From NCBI RefSeq assembly GCF_030268965.1, contig NZ_BSSE01000004.1, forward strand, positions 310,001 through 374,000: a stretch of 64,000 nt of DNA, in the 5' to 3' direction. Position numbers and translations under genes: made by a program. The DNA comes from Microtetraspora sp. NBRC 16547 (GTDB lineage: Bacteria > Actinomycetota > Actinomycetes > Streptosporangiales > Streptosporangiaceae). Within the stretch, counting starts at the first letter, position 1. The number at the start of each line of letters is the position of its first letter. The notes beneath the pieces were generated by a model. The model did not search any database. It worked only from the letters and a program-made list of their open reading frames with translations, and was not told the origin of the DNA. Shown here in pieces: positions 43,196-52,122 of the stretch.

Positions 43196-43834
43196 ATGGC
43201 TGTAGCGACGATCCTGCAGAGAGGACTCCCGGTGGACGACCACGACCACCAGGCGGATGCCCCCGTGTCCGACTGGACGCCTCCCACTTGGGAGGAGGTC
43301 GTCAGAACCCATTCCGCCCGGGTCTACCGGCTCGCGTACCGCCTCACCGGCAACGTGCACGACGCCGAGGACCTGACCCAGGAGGTCTTCGTCCGGGTCT
43401 TCCGCTCGCTGTCCAGCTACACGCCGGGCACGTTCGAGGGCTGGCTGCACCGGATCACCACGAATCTCTTCCTCGACATGGCGCGGCGCAGGCAGCGCAT
43501 CAGGTTCGAGGGGCTGGCCGACGACGCCGCCGAGCGGCTGCACGGCCGGGAGCCGTCCCCGGCGCAGGCGTACGACGACGCCCACCTGGAGCACGACATC
43601 CAGGCGGCGCTCGACGCGCTCGCACCCGAGTTCCGCGCGGCCGTGGTGCTGTGCGACATCGAGGGGCTGTCCTATGAGGAGATCGCGGCGACGCTCGGCG
43701 TGAAGCTCGGCACCGTGCGCAGCAGGATCCACCGGGGGCGCGCCCAGTTGCGCGAGGCGCTGGAGCACCGCGCCCCGGGGGCGAACAGGAACGATGACCA
43801 ATTCCCCCCTTCGTTCAGCAAGGAGGGGGCATGA
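43196..43834 (+). CDS. sigE: ECF RNA polymerase sigma factor SigE
   Basis: 212 residues. Region 2 is [20 protein letters not shown] then [12 protein letters not shown], and region 4 is [20 protein letters not shown] then [17 protein letters not shown]. With the zinc anti-sigma factor and HtrA following, this is the SigE envelope-stress unit. ATG 43196 is chosen; TTG 43145 and GTG 43232 are in frame. The stop overlaps the anti-sigma ATG (ATGA). Confidence 0.94.
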   Translation: MAVATILQRGLPVDDHDHQADAPVSDWTPPTWEEVVRTHSARVYRLAYRLTGNVHDAEDLTQEVFVRVFRSLSSYTPGTFEGWLHRITTNLFLDMARRRQRIRFEGLADDAAERLHGREPSPAQAYDDAHLEHDIQAALDALAPEFRAAVVLCDIEGLSYEEIAATLGVKLGTVRSRIHRGRAQLREALEHRAPGANRNDDQFPPSFSKEGA

Positions 43835-44391
43835 GTCATCTTGACGAGCGCGTTTCCGCGCTCATCGACGGCGAACTCGGTCACAGGGAGCGCGAGCGGG
43901 CGCTCGCCCACCTGACCTTCTGCGCGGACTGCCGTGCCGAGGTCGACGCCATGCGCGCGCTGAAGAGCCGGTTGCGTTCCATGGAGCCGCCGGCCATGCC
44001 GGTCGATCTCACCATGTCGCTGTTGCGCATGTCGGAGCCGGGGGGGCCGATCCCGCCGCGTATGCGGCCGTTCCCGGACCATCCGGACTTCGCCTCCAGC
44101 AGGCTGCCGGCGATGCACGGCCTCGCGCCGCGGGACAACCGTCCCCGCCTGGCCGGCGGGCACTCGGGGCCCGGGCGGCCGAGCCGTGCGCGCCGGGCGG
44201 GATATGTCGCGGTGGGGTTCGCGTCCGCCGCGGTGGCGCTCGGTACGATGTTCATCGTCGGCGGCACCGGGACCCAACAGAACCCCAACCCTCCGGTGCA
44301 GTTCGTCAATCCGCAGCAGAGGATGGCTCCACCGCAGACGAGCCCGACGCCCAGCCCGTCGCCGAGCCTGCGCTCCCACCTCGCTCGATGA
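43831..44391 (+). CDS. rseA: zinc-finger anti-sigma factor (RseA-like)
   Basis: 186 residues. The N-terminal anti-sigma domain has the zinc motif HLTFCADC (H-x3-C-x2-C) after [20 protein letters not shown] membrane helix follows near 135-155 ([21 protein letters not shown]) and a Pro/Ser/Thr-rich tail. It is expected to hold SigE at the membrane until stress. It overlaps sigE by 4 bp, and HtrA follows 27 bp later. Confidence 0.9.
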   Translation: MSHLDERVSALIDGELGHRERERALAHLTFCADCRAEVDAMRALKSRLRSMEPPAMPVDLTMSLLRMSEPGGPIPPRMRPFPDHPDFASSRLPAMHGLAPRDNRPRLAGGHSGPGRPSRARRAGYVAVGFASAAVALGTMFIVGGTGTQQNPNPPVQFVNPQQRMAPPQTSPTPSPSPSLRSHLAR

Positions 44392-44418
44392 CATTCGAAC
44401 GCAGGAGGGATCGCGCCG

Positions 44419-45672
44419 ATGACCGACGACACGGGTGCGTTCGAGACTCCGGAGCGGCCTGACTTCCTTCCCGCGCCGCAGTGGTCGGCCGGCCTGGGCC
44501 CCGGCTGGGGTCCGCCGCCGCCGTACCCGCTCCCTCCGGCGCGTACCGCGAGCCCGGTTCCGGTCCGCCTGTACTTCGCCCTCGCCGTGGTCATCGCGCT
44601 GGTGGCGGGCGCGGCGGGGAGCTGCGGAACCTACCTGCTGACCAGGCCGCCGTCCGGCACCGACCCGTCGTACCGGCTGGGCGCGGCGCCGACGGGCTCG
44701 ACGTCACGGGCGCCCGAGTCCGTCGCCGGGATAGCGGCCAAGGTGCTGCCCAGTGTGGTCTCGCTGGAGATCAAGGGCAACCAGGAGGCGGGGACCGGCT
44801 CGGGCTTCATCATCCACGGCGGCTACATCGTGACGAACAACCACGTGGTCGCGATCGCCGCCCAGAGCGGGGAGATCCGGATCCGGTTCAACAACCGCAA
44901 GTCGACCACCGCTCGGATCGTCGGCCGCGACCCGAACTCCGACATCGCCGTGGTGAAGCCGGCGAAGACGTTCGGGGCGCCCGAGTTGACCCTGGGGAAC
45001 TCCGACGGCGTGGTGGTGGGCGACCCCGTCATCGCCGTCGGTTCGCCGCTCGGTCTCACCGGCACCGTGACCACCGGCATCGTCAGCTCGCTCAACCGGC
45101 CGGTCGAGGCCGGGGGGGAGACCGGCTCCGACTACGCGCTGATCAACGCGATCCAGACGGACGCCGCGATCAACCCCGGCAACTCCGGCGGTCCGCTCGT
45201 CGACGCGTCCGGTCGGGTCATCGGGGTGAACTCCGCCATCGCCACGCTGGGCAGCGGGGCGTTGCTCGGCCAGCAGACCGGCAGCATCGGCCTGGGCTTC
45301 GCGATCCCCGTCAACCACGTCAGGCGGGTCGCGCAGGAACTCATCACGACGGGGAGCGCGCGCACCTCCAGGATCGGCATCACCATCGACCAGGAATACC
45401 GGGGCCAGGGCGTCCGCATCGCCTCCGGGGTGAGCGGTGGCGAGCCCGCCGTCAATCCGGGCGGTCCCGCGGACAAGGCGGGCCTGAAGCCCGGTGACGT
45501 CATCCTGGAGGTCGACGGGCAGCCCGTGGACGACAGCCGCGAGCTGATCGTGACGATCCGCAGCAAGGCTCCCGGCGACCACGTGAAGATCAAATTCCGG
45601 CATGGTGGCGAGGAGAAGACCGCCACCGTAACCGTCGGCGCCGCCCCGGCCCCCACGGCACGGCCGTCGTAA
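44419..45672 (+). CDS. htrA: HtrA/DegP-type trypsin-like serine protease with PDZ domain
   Basis: 417 residues. A Pro-rich cytoplasmic tail, a membrane helix (YFALAVVIALVAGAAGSCGT), then a trypsin domain with catalytic His142 (NNHVV), Asp175 (NSDIAVVK) and Ser256 (GNSGGPLV), and a PDZ domain (about 320-405, PADKAGLKPGDVILEVDGQP). The active site is outside the membrane. Its place after sigE and the anti-sigma gene suggests a quality-control or signalling protease of the SigE response. Confidence 0.94.
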   Translation: MTDDTGAFETPERPDFLPAPQWSAGLGPGWGPPPPYPLPPARTASPVPVRLYFALAVVIALVAGAAGSCGTYLLTRPPSGTDPSYRLGAAPTGSTSRAPESVAGIAAKVLPSVVSLEIKGNQEAGTGSGFIIHGGYIVTNNHVVAIAAQSGEIRIRFNNRKSTTARIVGRDPNSDIAVVKPAKTFGAPELTLGNSDGVVVGDPVIAVGSPLGLTGTVTTGIVSSLNRPVEAGGETGSDYALINAIQTDAAINPGNSGGPLVDASGRVIGVNSAIATLGSGALLGQQTGSIGLGFAIPVNHVRRVAQELITTGSARTSRIGITIDQEYRGQGVRIASGVSGGEPAVNPGGPADKAGLKPGDVILEVDGQPVDDSRELIVTIRSKAPGDHVKIKFRHGGEEKTATVTVGAAPAPTARPS

Positions 45673-45728
45673 TACCAGTCCGGTGCTATTAGTCTGAAAC
45701 CAGCTGTTCCTGAAAAAGGAGATCACCT

Positions 45729-46085
45729 GTGTTCGGACTGGGCTGGCCAGAGATCCTGGCACTCGTGGTGATCGCGCTGCTCGTGTTCGGCCCGGAGAAG
45801 CTGCCGGGGGCCGCTCAGCAGGCGGGCCGTACGCTCAAGCAGCTGCGCCAGATGGCCAACAACGCCAAGGCGGACCTGGAATCCAACCTCGGGCCCGAGT
45901 TCAAGAACTTCGACCCCGCGGACCTCAACCCGAAGGCCTTCGTGCGCAAGCACCTTCTCGACGACGTCGAGAACGACTGGAACGCCACGTCGGAGCCCGC
46001 CGTGCCCGCCGTGACCGCGGCCCAGCCTCCGGGCGGTGACCTCGGCTTCGGCGAGATCCCGCCGTACGACACGGAAGCGACCTAA
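45729..46085 (+). CDS. tatB: Sec-independent protein translocase TatB
   Basis: 118 residues with the TatA/B fold: a short membrane helix (MFGLGWPEILALVVIALLVF), the FGPEKLP hinge, and an amphipathic helix (AAQQAGRTLKQLRQMANNAK). Position after sigE-htrA and the longer C-terminal extension favour TatB over TatA. AAAAGGAG is the ribosome-binding site. A bidirectional terminator follows. Confidence 0.93.
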   Translation: MFGLGWPEILALVVIALLVFGPEKLPGAAQQAGRTLKQLRQMANNAKADLESNLGPEFKNFDPADLNPKAFVRKHLLDDVENDWNATSEPAVPAVTAAQPPGGDLGFGEIPPYDTEAT

Positions 46086-46107
46086 TCCCGTACAGCCCAT
46101 ACGCGCG

Positions 46108-46137
46108 TGGGCCCGCTCACGGATGTGAACGGGCCCA
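46108..46137. terminator. bidirectional terminator between tatB and mrp
   Basis: TGGGCCCG-C-TCAC pairs with GTGA-A-CGGGCCCA around GGAT, a 13-position stem with one mismatch, between convergent genes. Confidence 0.78.
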
Positions 46138-46161
46138 GGCGAGGTGAGGTCGCGGGTGAGG

Positions 46162-47301
46162 TCAGCGACCGGCGGGAGAGATGTCCAGCTTGAGCCCCTT
46201 GAGGCTGCTGGACTTCTTGCTCAGCCCCGCCGCGATCCGGCGCAGCTCCGCGGCGGCCGGGGCGTCGGGATCGGTCAGCACCAGCGGCTTGCCCTCGTCG
46301 CCGCCCTCGCGCAGCCGCATGTCGATGGGGACCTGGCCGAGCAGCGGCACCCGGGAGCCGAGGATCCGGGTCAGCCCGTCGGCCACGGACTGGCCGCCGC
46401 CCTCGCCGAACACCGAGATGCGCTCGTCGCAGTGCGGGCAGGGCAGCCACGCCATGTTCTCGATGACGCCGGCGATCTGCTGGTGGGTCTGCGCGGCGAT
46501 GGAACCGGCCCGCTCGGCCACCTCGGCGGCGGCCTGCTGCGGGGTGGTGACGACCAGGATCTCGGCGGTCGGCATCCGCTGCGCCACGGAGATGGCGATG
46601 TCGCCGGTGCCTGGCGGCAGGTCCATGAGCAGGACGTCGAGGTCGCCCCAGAACACGTCGGCGAGGAACTGGTGCAGCGCGCGGTCGAGCATGGGACCAC
46701 GCCACACCACCGGGGTGTTGCCCTCGGGCTTGAACATGCCGACCGAGATGACCTTGATGTCATGCGCCACCGGCGGCATGATCATGTCCTCGACCTTGGT
46801 GGGCCGCCCGCTCACGCCGAGCATGCGCGGCACGGAGTGGCCGTAGATGTCGGCGTCCACGACGCCGACCTTCAGGCCGGAGTCGGCCATGGCGGCGGCG
46901 AGGTTCACGGTGACGGACGACTTGCCCACGCCGCCCTTGCCGCTCGCGACAGCGAACACGCGCGTCAGCGAGCCGGGCTTGGCGAACGGGATCTCCTTCT
47001 CGGGGGCCCGGTCGCCGCGCAGCTTGGTCTGCAGGGTCTTGCGCTGCTCGGCGCTCATGACGTCCATGTCCACGTGGACACGCGTCACACCGTCGATCTT
47101 CGAGACGGCGTTGGTGATGTCCCGGGTGATGGTGTCCTTCAGGGGGCAGCCGGCGACGGTGAGGAACACGCCGACGCGCACCACCCCGTCGGGGGAGATA
47201 TCGATGCTCTTGACCATGTCAAGCTCGGTGATCGGCCGGCGGATCTCCGGGTCATTGACCGTCGCCAGCGCCGCCGTCACCAATTCTGGGGTCGGTGCCA
47301 T
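46162..47301 (-). CDS. mrp: Mrp/NBP35 family iron-sulfur carrier ATPase
   Basis: 379 residues. An N-terminal DUF59/MIP18 domain (about 5-85, TVNDPEIRRPITELDMV, VAGCPLKDTI) precedes a deviant Walker A P-loop (AVASGKGGVGKSSVTVNLA), VVDADIYGHSVPRML, LLMDLPPGTGD and the CPHC cluster-binding pair. It carries Fe-S clusters to apoproteins in the cytoplasm. It converges with tatB. Confidence 0.95.
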   Translation of the reverse strand: MAPTPELVTAALATVNDPEIRRPITELDMVKSIDISPDGVVRVGVFLTVAGCPLKDTITRDITNAVSKIDGVTRVHVDMDVMSAEQRKTLQTKLRGDRAPEKEIPFAKPGSLTRVFAVASGKGGVGKSSVTVNLAAAMADSGLKVGVVDADIYGHSVPRMLGVSGRPTKVEDMIMPPVAHDIKVISVGMFKPEGNTPVVWRGPMLDRALHQFLADVFWGDLDVLLMDLPPGTGDIAISVAQRMPTAEILVVTTPQQAAAEVAERAGSIAAQTHQQIAGVIENMAWLPCPHCDERISVFGEGGGQSVADGLTRILGSRVPLLGQVPIDMRLREGGDEGKPLVLTDPDAPAAAELRRIAAGLSKKSSSLKGLKLDISPAGR

Positions 47302-47428
47302 GAATCCATGCTATGGAGTCGGCTGTGGTCCTCCGAACACCGGGAGCGCTCATGTGCCGTTTCGTCGGGTCCTACCCGGGGCCCCTCGTGGCCTGCTGGT
47401 GGCGACGTGGCTGCCGGCGGCGAAGAGG

Positions 47429-47893
47429 TCACTGGTTCGGGCCGCTGCTCAGCTCCTCGTGCAGACGCTGGAACTCCGACCGGATGTAGTCCCTGGTCGC
47501 GGTCTCCCCGATGGCGATCCGCAGGGCGGCGATCTCCCTCGTGAGGTACTCGATCTCGGCCTGGTTGCGCTCGACCGCCGTCCGGTCCTGCTCGTACTGG
47601 ACGCGGTCCCGGTCGGCCTGCCGGTTCTGGGCCAGCAGGATCAGCGGTGCCGCGTACGACGCCTGCAGGGACAGCATGAGCGTCAGGAAGATGTAGGGAT
47701 ACGGGTCGAACTTGATCGGCGCCACAGCGTTCCACGCCACCCAGACGCTGACGAACACGGTCATGTAGACCAGGAAGCGGGCCGTGCCGAGGAAACGCGC
47801 GATCTCCTCGGACAGCCGCCCGAACGCCTCGGGGTCGTAGTGAGGACGGAGCCGCATGGTCACGTCCCGCGGCTGGTCGAGCAGCTCAGTCAT
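47429..47893 (-). CDS. DUF1003 membrane protein
   Basis: 154 residues with two membrane helices (FLVYMTVFVSVWVAWNAVAP and YIFLTLMLSLQASYAAPLILL) characteristic of DUF1003, then a long coiled-coil (RVQYEQDRTAVERNQAEIEY). It starts inside the end of the MgtE-like gene (8-bp overlap), so the two are translationally coupled. The function is unknown. Confidence 0.92.
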   Translation of the reverse strand: MTELLDQPRDVTMRLRPHYDPEAFGRLSEEIARFLGTARFLVYMTVFVSVWVAWNAVAPIKFDPYPYIFLTLMLSLQASYAAPLILLAQNRQADRDRVQYEQDRTAVERNQAEIEYLTREIAALRIAIGETATRDYIRSEFQRLHEELSSGPNQ

Positions 47894-49094
47894 GTTTCTC
47901 CCGCCAGTCTTCCGGCAGCATGTGGTCCAGGACGTCGTCCACCGTCACCGCTCCGAGCAGCCGACCGTGCTCGTCCACCACCGGCGTCGCGACGAGGTTG
48001 TACGTCGCCAGCAGGGACGCCACCCCCGGGAGGGGGAGATCGGGCCTGATCGGATCGACGGTGTTGTCTATCACGCCGCCGAGCAGGGTGGACGGAGGCT
48101 CTCGCAGGAGTCGCTGGAAATGGGCCACGCCGAGGAACCGGCCGGTCGGCGTCTCCGTGGGCGGGCGGGCGACGAAGACCTGGGCGGCGACCGCGGGGGT
48201 CTGCTCGCGCTGCCGGATGTGCGCCAGCGCCTCGGCGACGGTCGCGTTCGGCGGCAGGATCACCGGTTCGGTCGTCATCATCCCGCCCGCGGTGTCCTCG
48301 TCGTAGGTCAGCAGCCGTCGTACGGGCGCCGCCTCTTCCGGGATCATGAGGCGCAGCAGGGCCTCGGCCTCGTCCGTGGGCAGGTCCTGGAGGAGGTCGG
48401 CCGCGTCGTCCGGGTTCATCGCCTCCAGCACGTCGGCGGCGCGTTCGGCGTGGAGTTGGCTCAGCACGGTGACCCGGTCGCGGTCCGGCAGCTCCTCCAG
48501 CACGTCGGCGAGCCGGTCGTCGTCGAGGGCGGCGGCGACCTCGGCCATCCGCTTGCGCGGCAGCTCGTGGAGCATGTTGGCGAGGTCGGCCGAGCGCATC
48601 GTGTCGAAGACCGCGAGCAGGTTGGCGGCGCCCTGGTCCTTCTGGACCACGCCGAAGCCCGTGACCTCGTCCCAGCCCACGATGAGCGTCTCGCCCCGGC
48701 GCCTGGACCCGCGGCGCACCGCGACCTTGCCGATCACCCATTCGGCCGGCCGCGCCTGTTCCATGGCGAGGTCGAGCACGGTGACCTCCTTGCCCTGGTA
48801 GTGCACGGTGAGGTCGAGCATCTCGCCGATGGCGAGGGTCTCGGATTGGCGCTGCTCGAACCTGCGCATGTTGATCTTGCCGGTGAAGATGGCGGCGCGG
48901 GACTCGATTCTGGTGATGCGGGTGATCGGCAGGAAAACCCGGCGGCGTGGCTGGATCTCGACGACGAAGCCGTGGACGCGTGGCGGGAGCCGGCCGCGCA
49001 ACGCGACCACGACGTCCCGGATCCGGCCGATCTGGTCACCGGCCGGGTCGAACACCGCGAGCCCGGCCAATCGGGCCACGAAGATCCGATCCAC
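47886..49094 (-). CDS. MgtE N-domain and CBS domain protein
   Basis: 402 residues. An N-terminal PRC-barrel-like part (LAVFDPAGDQIGRIRDVVVALRG broken by short strands), a middle MgtE_N superhelix (LANMLHELPRKRMAEVAAAL, EAMNPDDAADLLQDLPTDEA) and a C-terminal CBS pair (MTTEPVILPPNATVAEALAH, TPVVDEHGRLLGAVTVDDVL). The MgtE membrane channel is absent, so this is a soluble regulatory relative, probably sensing magnesium or nucleotides. Coupled to the DUF1003 gene, it may form a complex with it. Confidence 0.92.
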   Translation of the reverse strand: MDRIFVARLAGLAVFDPAGDQIGRIRDVVVALRGRLPPRVHGFVVEIQPRRRVFLPITRITRIESRAAIFTGKINMRRFEQRQSETLAIGEMLDLTVHYQGKEVTVLDLAMEQARPAEWVIGKVAVRRGSRRRGETLIVGWDEVTGFGVVQKDQGAANLLAVFDTMRSADLANMLHELPRKRMAEVAAALDDDRLADVLEELPDRDRVTVLSQLHAERAADVLEAMNPDDAADLLQDLPTDEAEALLRLMIPEEAAPVRRLLTYDEDTAGGMMTTEPVILPPNATVAEALAHIRQREQTPAVAAQVFVARPPTETPTGRFLGVAHFQRLLREPPSTLLGGVIDNTVDPIRPDLPLPGVASLLATYNLVATPVVDEHGRLLGAVTVDDVLDHMLPEDWREKHD

Positions 49095-49170
49095 CTTGCC
49101 AGATTACGCCGGGATGCGGCGGACGGCCTGGTATGACAGGATCAAAACGGGTTAATGGTAGTTACATGAG

Positions 49171-50130
49171 GTGGTGCCCGTGAGGATGGGGAGCCTGGCG
49201 ATCGCGGTCGCCTCCGCGTGCTGTTTCGGCTTCTCCGGGCCGATGGCCCGCTATCTGGGCGCCGCCGGGCTGTCGCCGACCGAGGCGGTCTGGGTGCGCA
49301 TGGCCGGAGCGGGAGCGCTCCTGGTCATCACTCTCGCGATTGTACGGCCGGGCGCTCTTCGCATTCCCCGCGACCGGCTGCTGTTCGTCGCCGCGTACGC
49401 GCTGGTCGCGGTGGCCGCCGTCCAGGGCCTGTTCTTCTTCGTCATCACGCGGCTGCCGGTCGGTGTCGCGCTGCTCCTTGAGTACACCGCGCCGGTGCTG
49501 GTCGTGGTCTGGGTGCGTTTCGTCCGGGGGCTGCGGTTGGCGCGGTCGGCCTATCTCGGCGCCGTGGTCGCGGTGGCCGGCCTGGCCGTCGTGGTCGAGG
49601 TCTGGGACGGCATCCGGCTCGACGCGCTCGGGCTGATGGCGGGACTCGTCGCCGCCGCCTGTTGTGCCGGATATTTCCTGATGAACGATGCTTTTTCGGA
49701 TGACGAACTGGACCCCCTCGGTCTGATCGCCTGGGGCATGGCCGGCGCCGCCGTGGTGCTCATTCCGCTCTCGCGCCCCTGGAACATCGACTGGACCGTG
49801 TTCGGCCGGACCGCGACCGTGGGCGGCAACACCCTGCCCGTGCTCGGCGCCGCGCTGTGGTTGGTCGTGGTGGCGACGGTCACCGCCTACATCACGGGCG
49901 TGATCGCGGTACGCCGCCTCTCGGCCGCGGTCGGCGCCACTGTGGCGACGCTCGAGGTCATCGCGGGCGCCGTCATCGCCTGGTTCCTGCTCGGCGAACG
50001 GCTCGGCGGCGCCCAGATCGTCGGCGGCGTCATCGTCCTCGCCGGCGCACTGCTCGCCCAGTCCGCCGCCGCGCGGCCGAAGACCGACCCCGCCGTACGG
50101 CTCACGCCGGAGGCGTCAGCCGCAGGATGA
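49171..50130 (+). CDS. EamA family (DMT superfamily) transporter
   Basis: About 319 residues with ten predicted membrane helices in two EamA repeats (first SLAIAVASACCFGFSGPMAR, second AGLVAAACCAGYFLMND). The substrate is unknown; amino-acid or metabolite efflux is typical. GTG 49171, GTG 49180 and ATG 49186 are possible starts; GAGG at 49167-49170 fits GTG 49180 best. Its end overlaps the convergent gene by 29 bp. Confidence 0.9.
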   Translation: MVPVRMGSLAIAVASACCFGFSGPMARYLGAAGLSPTEAVWVRMAGAGALLVITLAIVRPGALRIPRDRLLFVAAYALVAVAAVQGLFFFVITRLPVGVALLLEYTAPVLVVVWVRFVRGLRLARSAYLGAVVAVAGLAVVVEVWDGIRLDALGLMAGLVAAACCAGYFLMNDAFSDDELDPLGLIAWGMAGAAVVLIPLSRPWNIDWTVFGRTATVGGNTLPVLGAALWLVVVATVTAYITGVIAVRRLSAAVGATVATLEVIAGAVIAWFLLGERLGGAQIVGGVIVLAGALLAQSAAARPKTDPAVRLTPEASAAG

Positions 50131-50467
50131 CGGCCCCGGCGGCCCAGCGGTCGGTCAGGGTGGCGGCGTCGGGGGCGTTGAGGCGCTCCTTGGCGAGGGC
50201 GGCCACCGCCTCCGGGGAGCCGGACTGGTCCACCACCTCGACCGAGGCGGTGAACCTGACCAGCTCGGCGCCGTTGTCCTTGCTGCGGAGGGTCACCTCC
50301 ACCCGGGACGCCTCCGCAAGGCCCGGCAGCTCCTGCTCGCCGCCGCCGGTCACCAGATAGATCGCCCCGGCGTGCCACACGTGCCAGGCCAGGCGCGGTC
50401 CGGCGGCCAGGGTCACCCAGAGCACGCCGGACTTCTTCGCGCCCTCCTCGATCAGGGGAGCGCTCAT
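50102..50467 (-). CDS. hypothetical protein, possible split-barrel fold
   Basis: 121 residues. MSAPLIEEGAKKSGVLWVTL, LAWHVWHAGAIYLVTGGGEQ and GLAEASRVEVTLRSKD recall flavin-binding split-barrel (pyridoxamine oxidase-like) proteins, but no cofactor site is certain. ATG 50467 overlaps the bioY stop (ATGA), so it is coupled to the biotin transporter gene. A longer frame to 50494 is unnecessary. Confidence 0.72.
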   Translation of the reverse strand: MSAPLIEEGAKKSGVLWVTLAAGPRLAWHVWHAGAIYLVTGGGEQELPGLAEASRVEVTLRSKDNGAELVRFTASVEVVDQSGSPEAVAALAKERLNAPDAATLTDRWAAGAVILRLTPPA

Positions 50468-51048
50468 CGGCCGGAACGCCCGGTGAGCTTCCACGCGGCG
50501 GGCAGCAGCCCGGCCGCGACGACGATCTTGATGGCGTCGCCCACGAGGAAGGGCACCACGCCGGCGGCGAGCGCGGGAACCAGGCCCATGCCGGTGACGG
50601 CCATCAGGACCGGGACGCCGAAGGCGTAGATCGCCAGGTTGCCGAGGATCATCGTGCCGGCCGTACGCGCCGGGGTGCGGTCACCGCCGCGCTCGGCGAG
50701 CTTGCCGACGAGGGCGGCCGCGACGAGGAACCCGATCAGGTAGCCGAAGGCCGCGCCGCCGGGGCCGTGACCGCCGCCGGTGAACCACGGGACGCCCGCG
50801 ATGCCGGCCAGCACGTACAGGAGCATGCTGAGCGCCGCGCGATTCGTGCCGAGCGCCGCGCCGACGAGCACGACGGCGAAGGTCTGGCCGGTCACCGGCA
50901 CAGGGGAGCCCGGGACGGGGAAGGCCAACTGGGCGGCCAGGCCGGTCAGCGCGGCTCCGCCGAGGACGAGGGCGGCGTCGCGGACCCGGGCTCCGGGGAT
51001 GAGATCGGACAGGACGGCGGGGCGCACCCCGGTGGCGATTTCGGTCAA
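50464..51048 (-). CDS. bioY: biotin transporter BioY
   Basis: 194 residues, the BioY S-component size. It has six membrane helices, beginning DAALVLGGAALTGLAAQLAF, then VPGSPVPVTGQTFAVVLVGA, the BioY signature region, and GVPWFTGGGHGPGGAAFGYL. TTG 51048 has GGGAG 7 nt upstream. No bioM/bioN energising genes are adjacent, so it works alone or with a shared ECF module. The next gene is coupled. Confidence 0.92.
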   Translation of the reverse strand: MTEIATGVRPAVLSDLIPGARVRDAALVLGGAALTGLAAQLAFPVPGSPVPVTGQTFAVVLVGAALGTNRAALSMLLYVLAGIAGVPWFTGGGHGPGGAAFGYLIGFLVAAALVGKLAERGGDRTPARTAGTMILGNLAIYAFGVPVLMAVTGMGLVPALAAGVVPFLVGDAIKIVVAAGLLPAAWKLTGRSGR

Positions 51049-51180
51049 CGCTTTCTCCCTCAAAGCTCGTAGACGGTGCCATTCTTCGCGAAAGCCTCGC
51101 CGATGGCCGTGCAAGTTCGGAGCCAAGAACGCGGCACCTCCTTTGTAGCGATCGGACAGCCTCCCGCTAGCGTGTGGGCC

Positions 51181-52122
51181 ATGCGTGCTCGACGTTCGTG
51201 CCTGGCCGTGCCGGGCAGCAACCCGCGTTTCATCGAGAAGGCCCAGGGGCTCGCCGCCGACGAGGTCTTCCTCGATTTGGAAGACGCCGTGGCGCCCGCC
51301 GCGAAAGAGCGGGCGCGCGAGAACGTGGTCCGCGCGCTCCGCGACGGCGACTGGACCGGGAAGACGATCGTCGTCAGGGTCAACGACCTGACCACGCAGT
51401 GGACCTACCGCGACGTGATCGACGTCGTCGAGGGCGCGGGCGACCGCCTCGACTGCATCCTGCTGCCCAAGGTCGAGGACGCCTCGCACGTGGTCTGGCT
51501 GGACACGCTGCTCACCCAGATCGAGAAGGCGCTCGGGCTGTCGCGCAGGATCGGCATCGAGGCGCAGATCGAGAGCGCCCGGGGACTCGTCAACGTGGAC
51601 GCCATCGCCGCCGCGTCCGACCGGCTGGAGACGCTGGTGTTCGGCCCCGCGGACTTCATGGCGTCCATCGGGATGAGGACCCTGGTCGTCGGGGAGCAAC
51701 CGCCCGGGTACGGCGAGGGCGACGCCTACCACTACATCCTCATGCGGATCCTGATGGCCGCCCGGGCCAATGACCTTCAGGCCATCGACGGGCCGTACCT
51801 CCAGATCAAGGACGTGGACGGTTTCCGCCGGGTGGCCCGCAGGGCGGCCGCGCTCGGTTTCGACGGCAAATGGGTGTTGCACCCCTCCCAGGTGGAGGCG
51901 GGCAACGAGGTGTTCTCGCCGTCCCAGGACGACTACGACCACGCCGAGATGATCTTGGAGGCGTACGAGTACTACACGACCGTGGAGCGGCGCGGGGCGG
52001 CGATGCTCGGCGACGAGATGATCGACGAGGCCTCCCGCAAGATGGCCCTCGTGGTGGCGGCCAAGGGCCGTGCCGCGGGCCTGACGAGGGCACGGACCTT
52101 CGAGCGGCCGACAATGGACTAA
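51181..52122 (+). CDS. HpcH/HpaI aldolase family CoA-ester lyase
   Basis: 313 residues of the CitE/malyl-CoA lyase type: SCLAVPGSNPRFIEKAQGLA, VFLDLEDAVAPAAKERAREN (metal-binding Glu/Asp), LLPKVEDASHV, IEAQIESARGLVNVDAI and KWVLHPSQVEAGNEVFSP. The length and motifs fit L-malyl-/methylmalyl-CoA lyases better than the citrate lyase beta subunit. TAGCGT (51168-51173) is 7 nt before the ATG, with no Shine-Dalgarno. Its stop overlaps the next ATG (TAATG). Confidence 0.9.
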   Translation: MRARRSCLAVPGSNPRFIEKAQGLAADEVFLDLEDAVAPAAKERARENVVRALRDGDWTGKTIVVRVNDLTTQWTYRDVIDVVEGAGDRLDCILLPKVEDASHVVWLDTLLTQIEKALGLSRRIGIEAQIESARGLVNVDAIAAASDRLETLVFGPADFMASIGMRTLVVGEQPPGYGEGDAYHYILMRILMAARANDLQAIDGPYLQIKDVDGFRRVARRAAALGFDGKWVLHPSQVEAGNEVFSPSQDDYDHAEMILEAYEYYTTVERRGAAMLGDEMIDEASRKMALVVAAKGRAAGLTRARTFERPTMD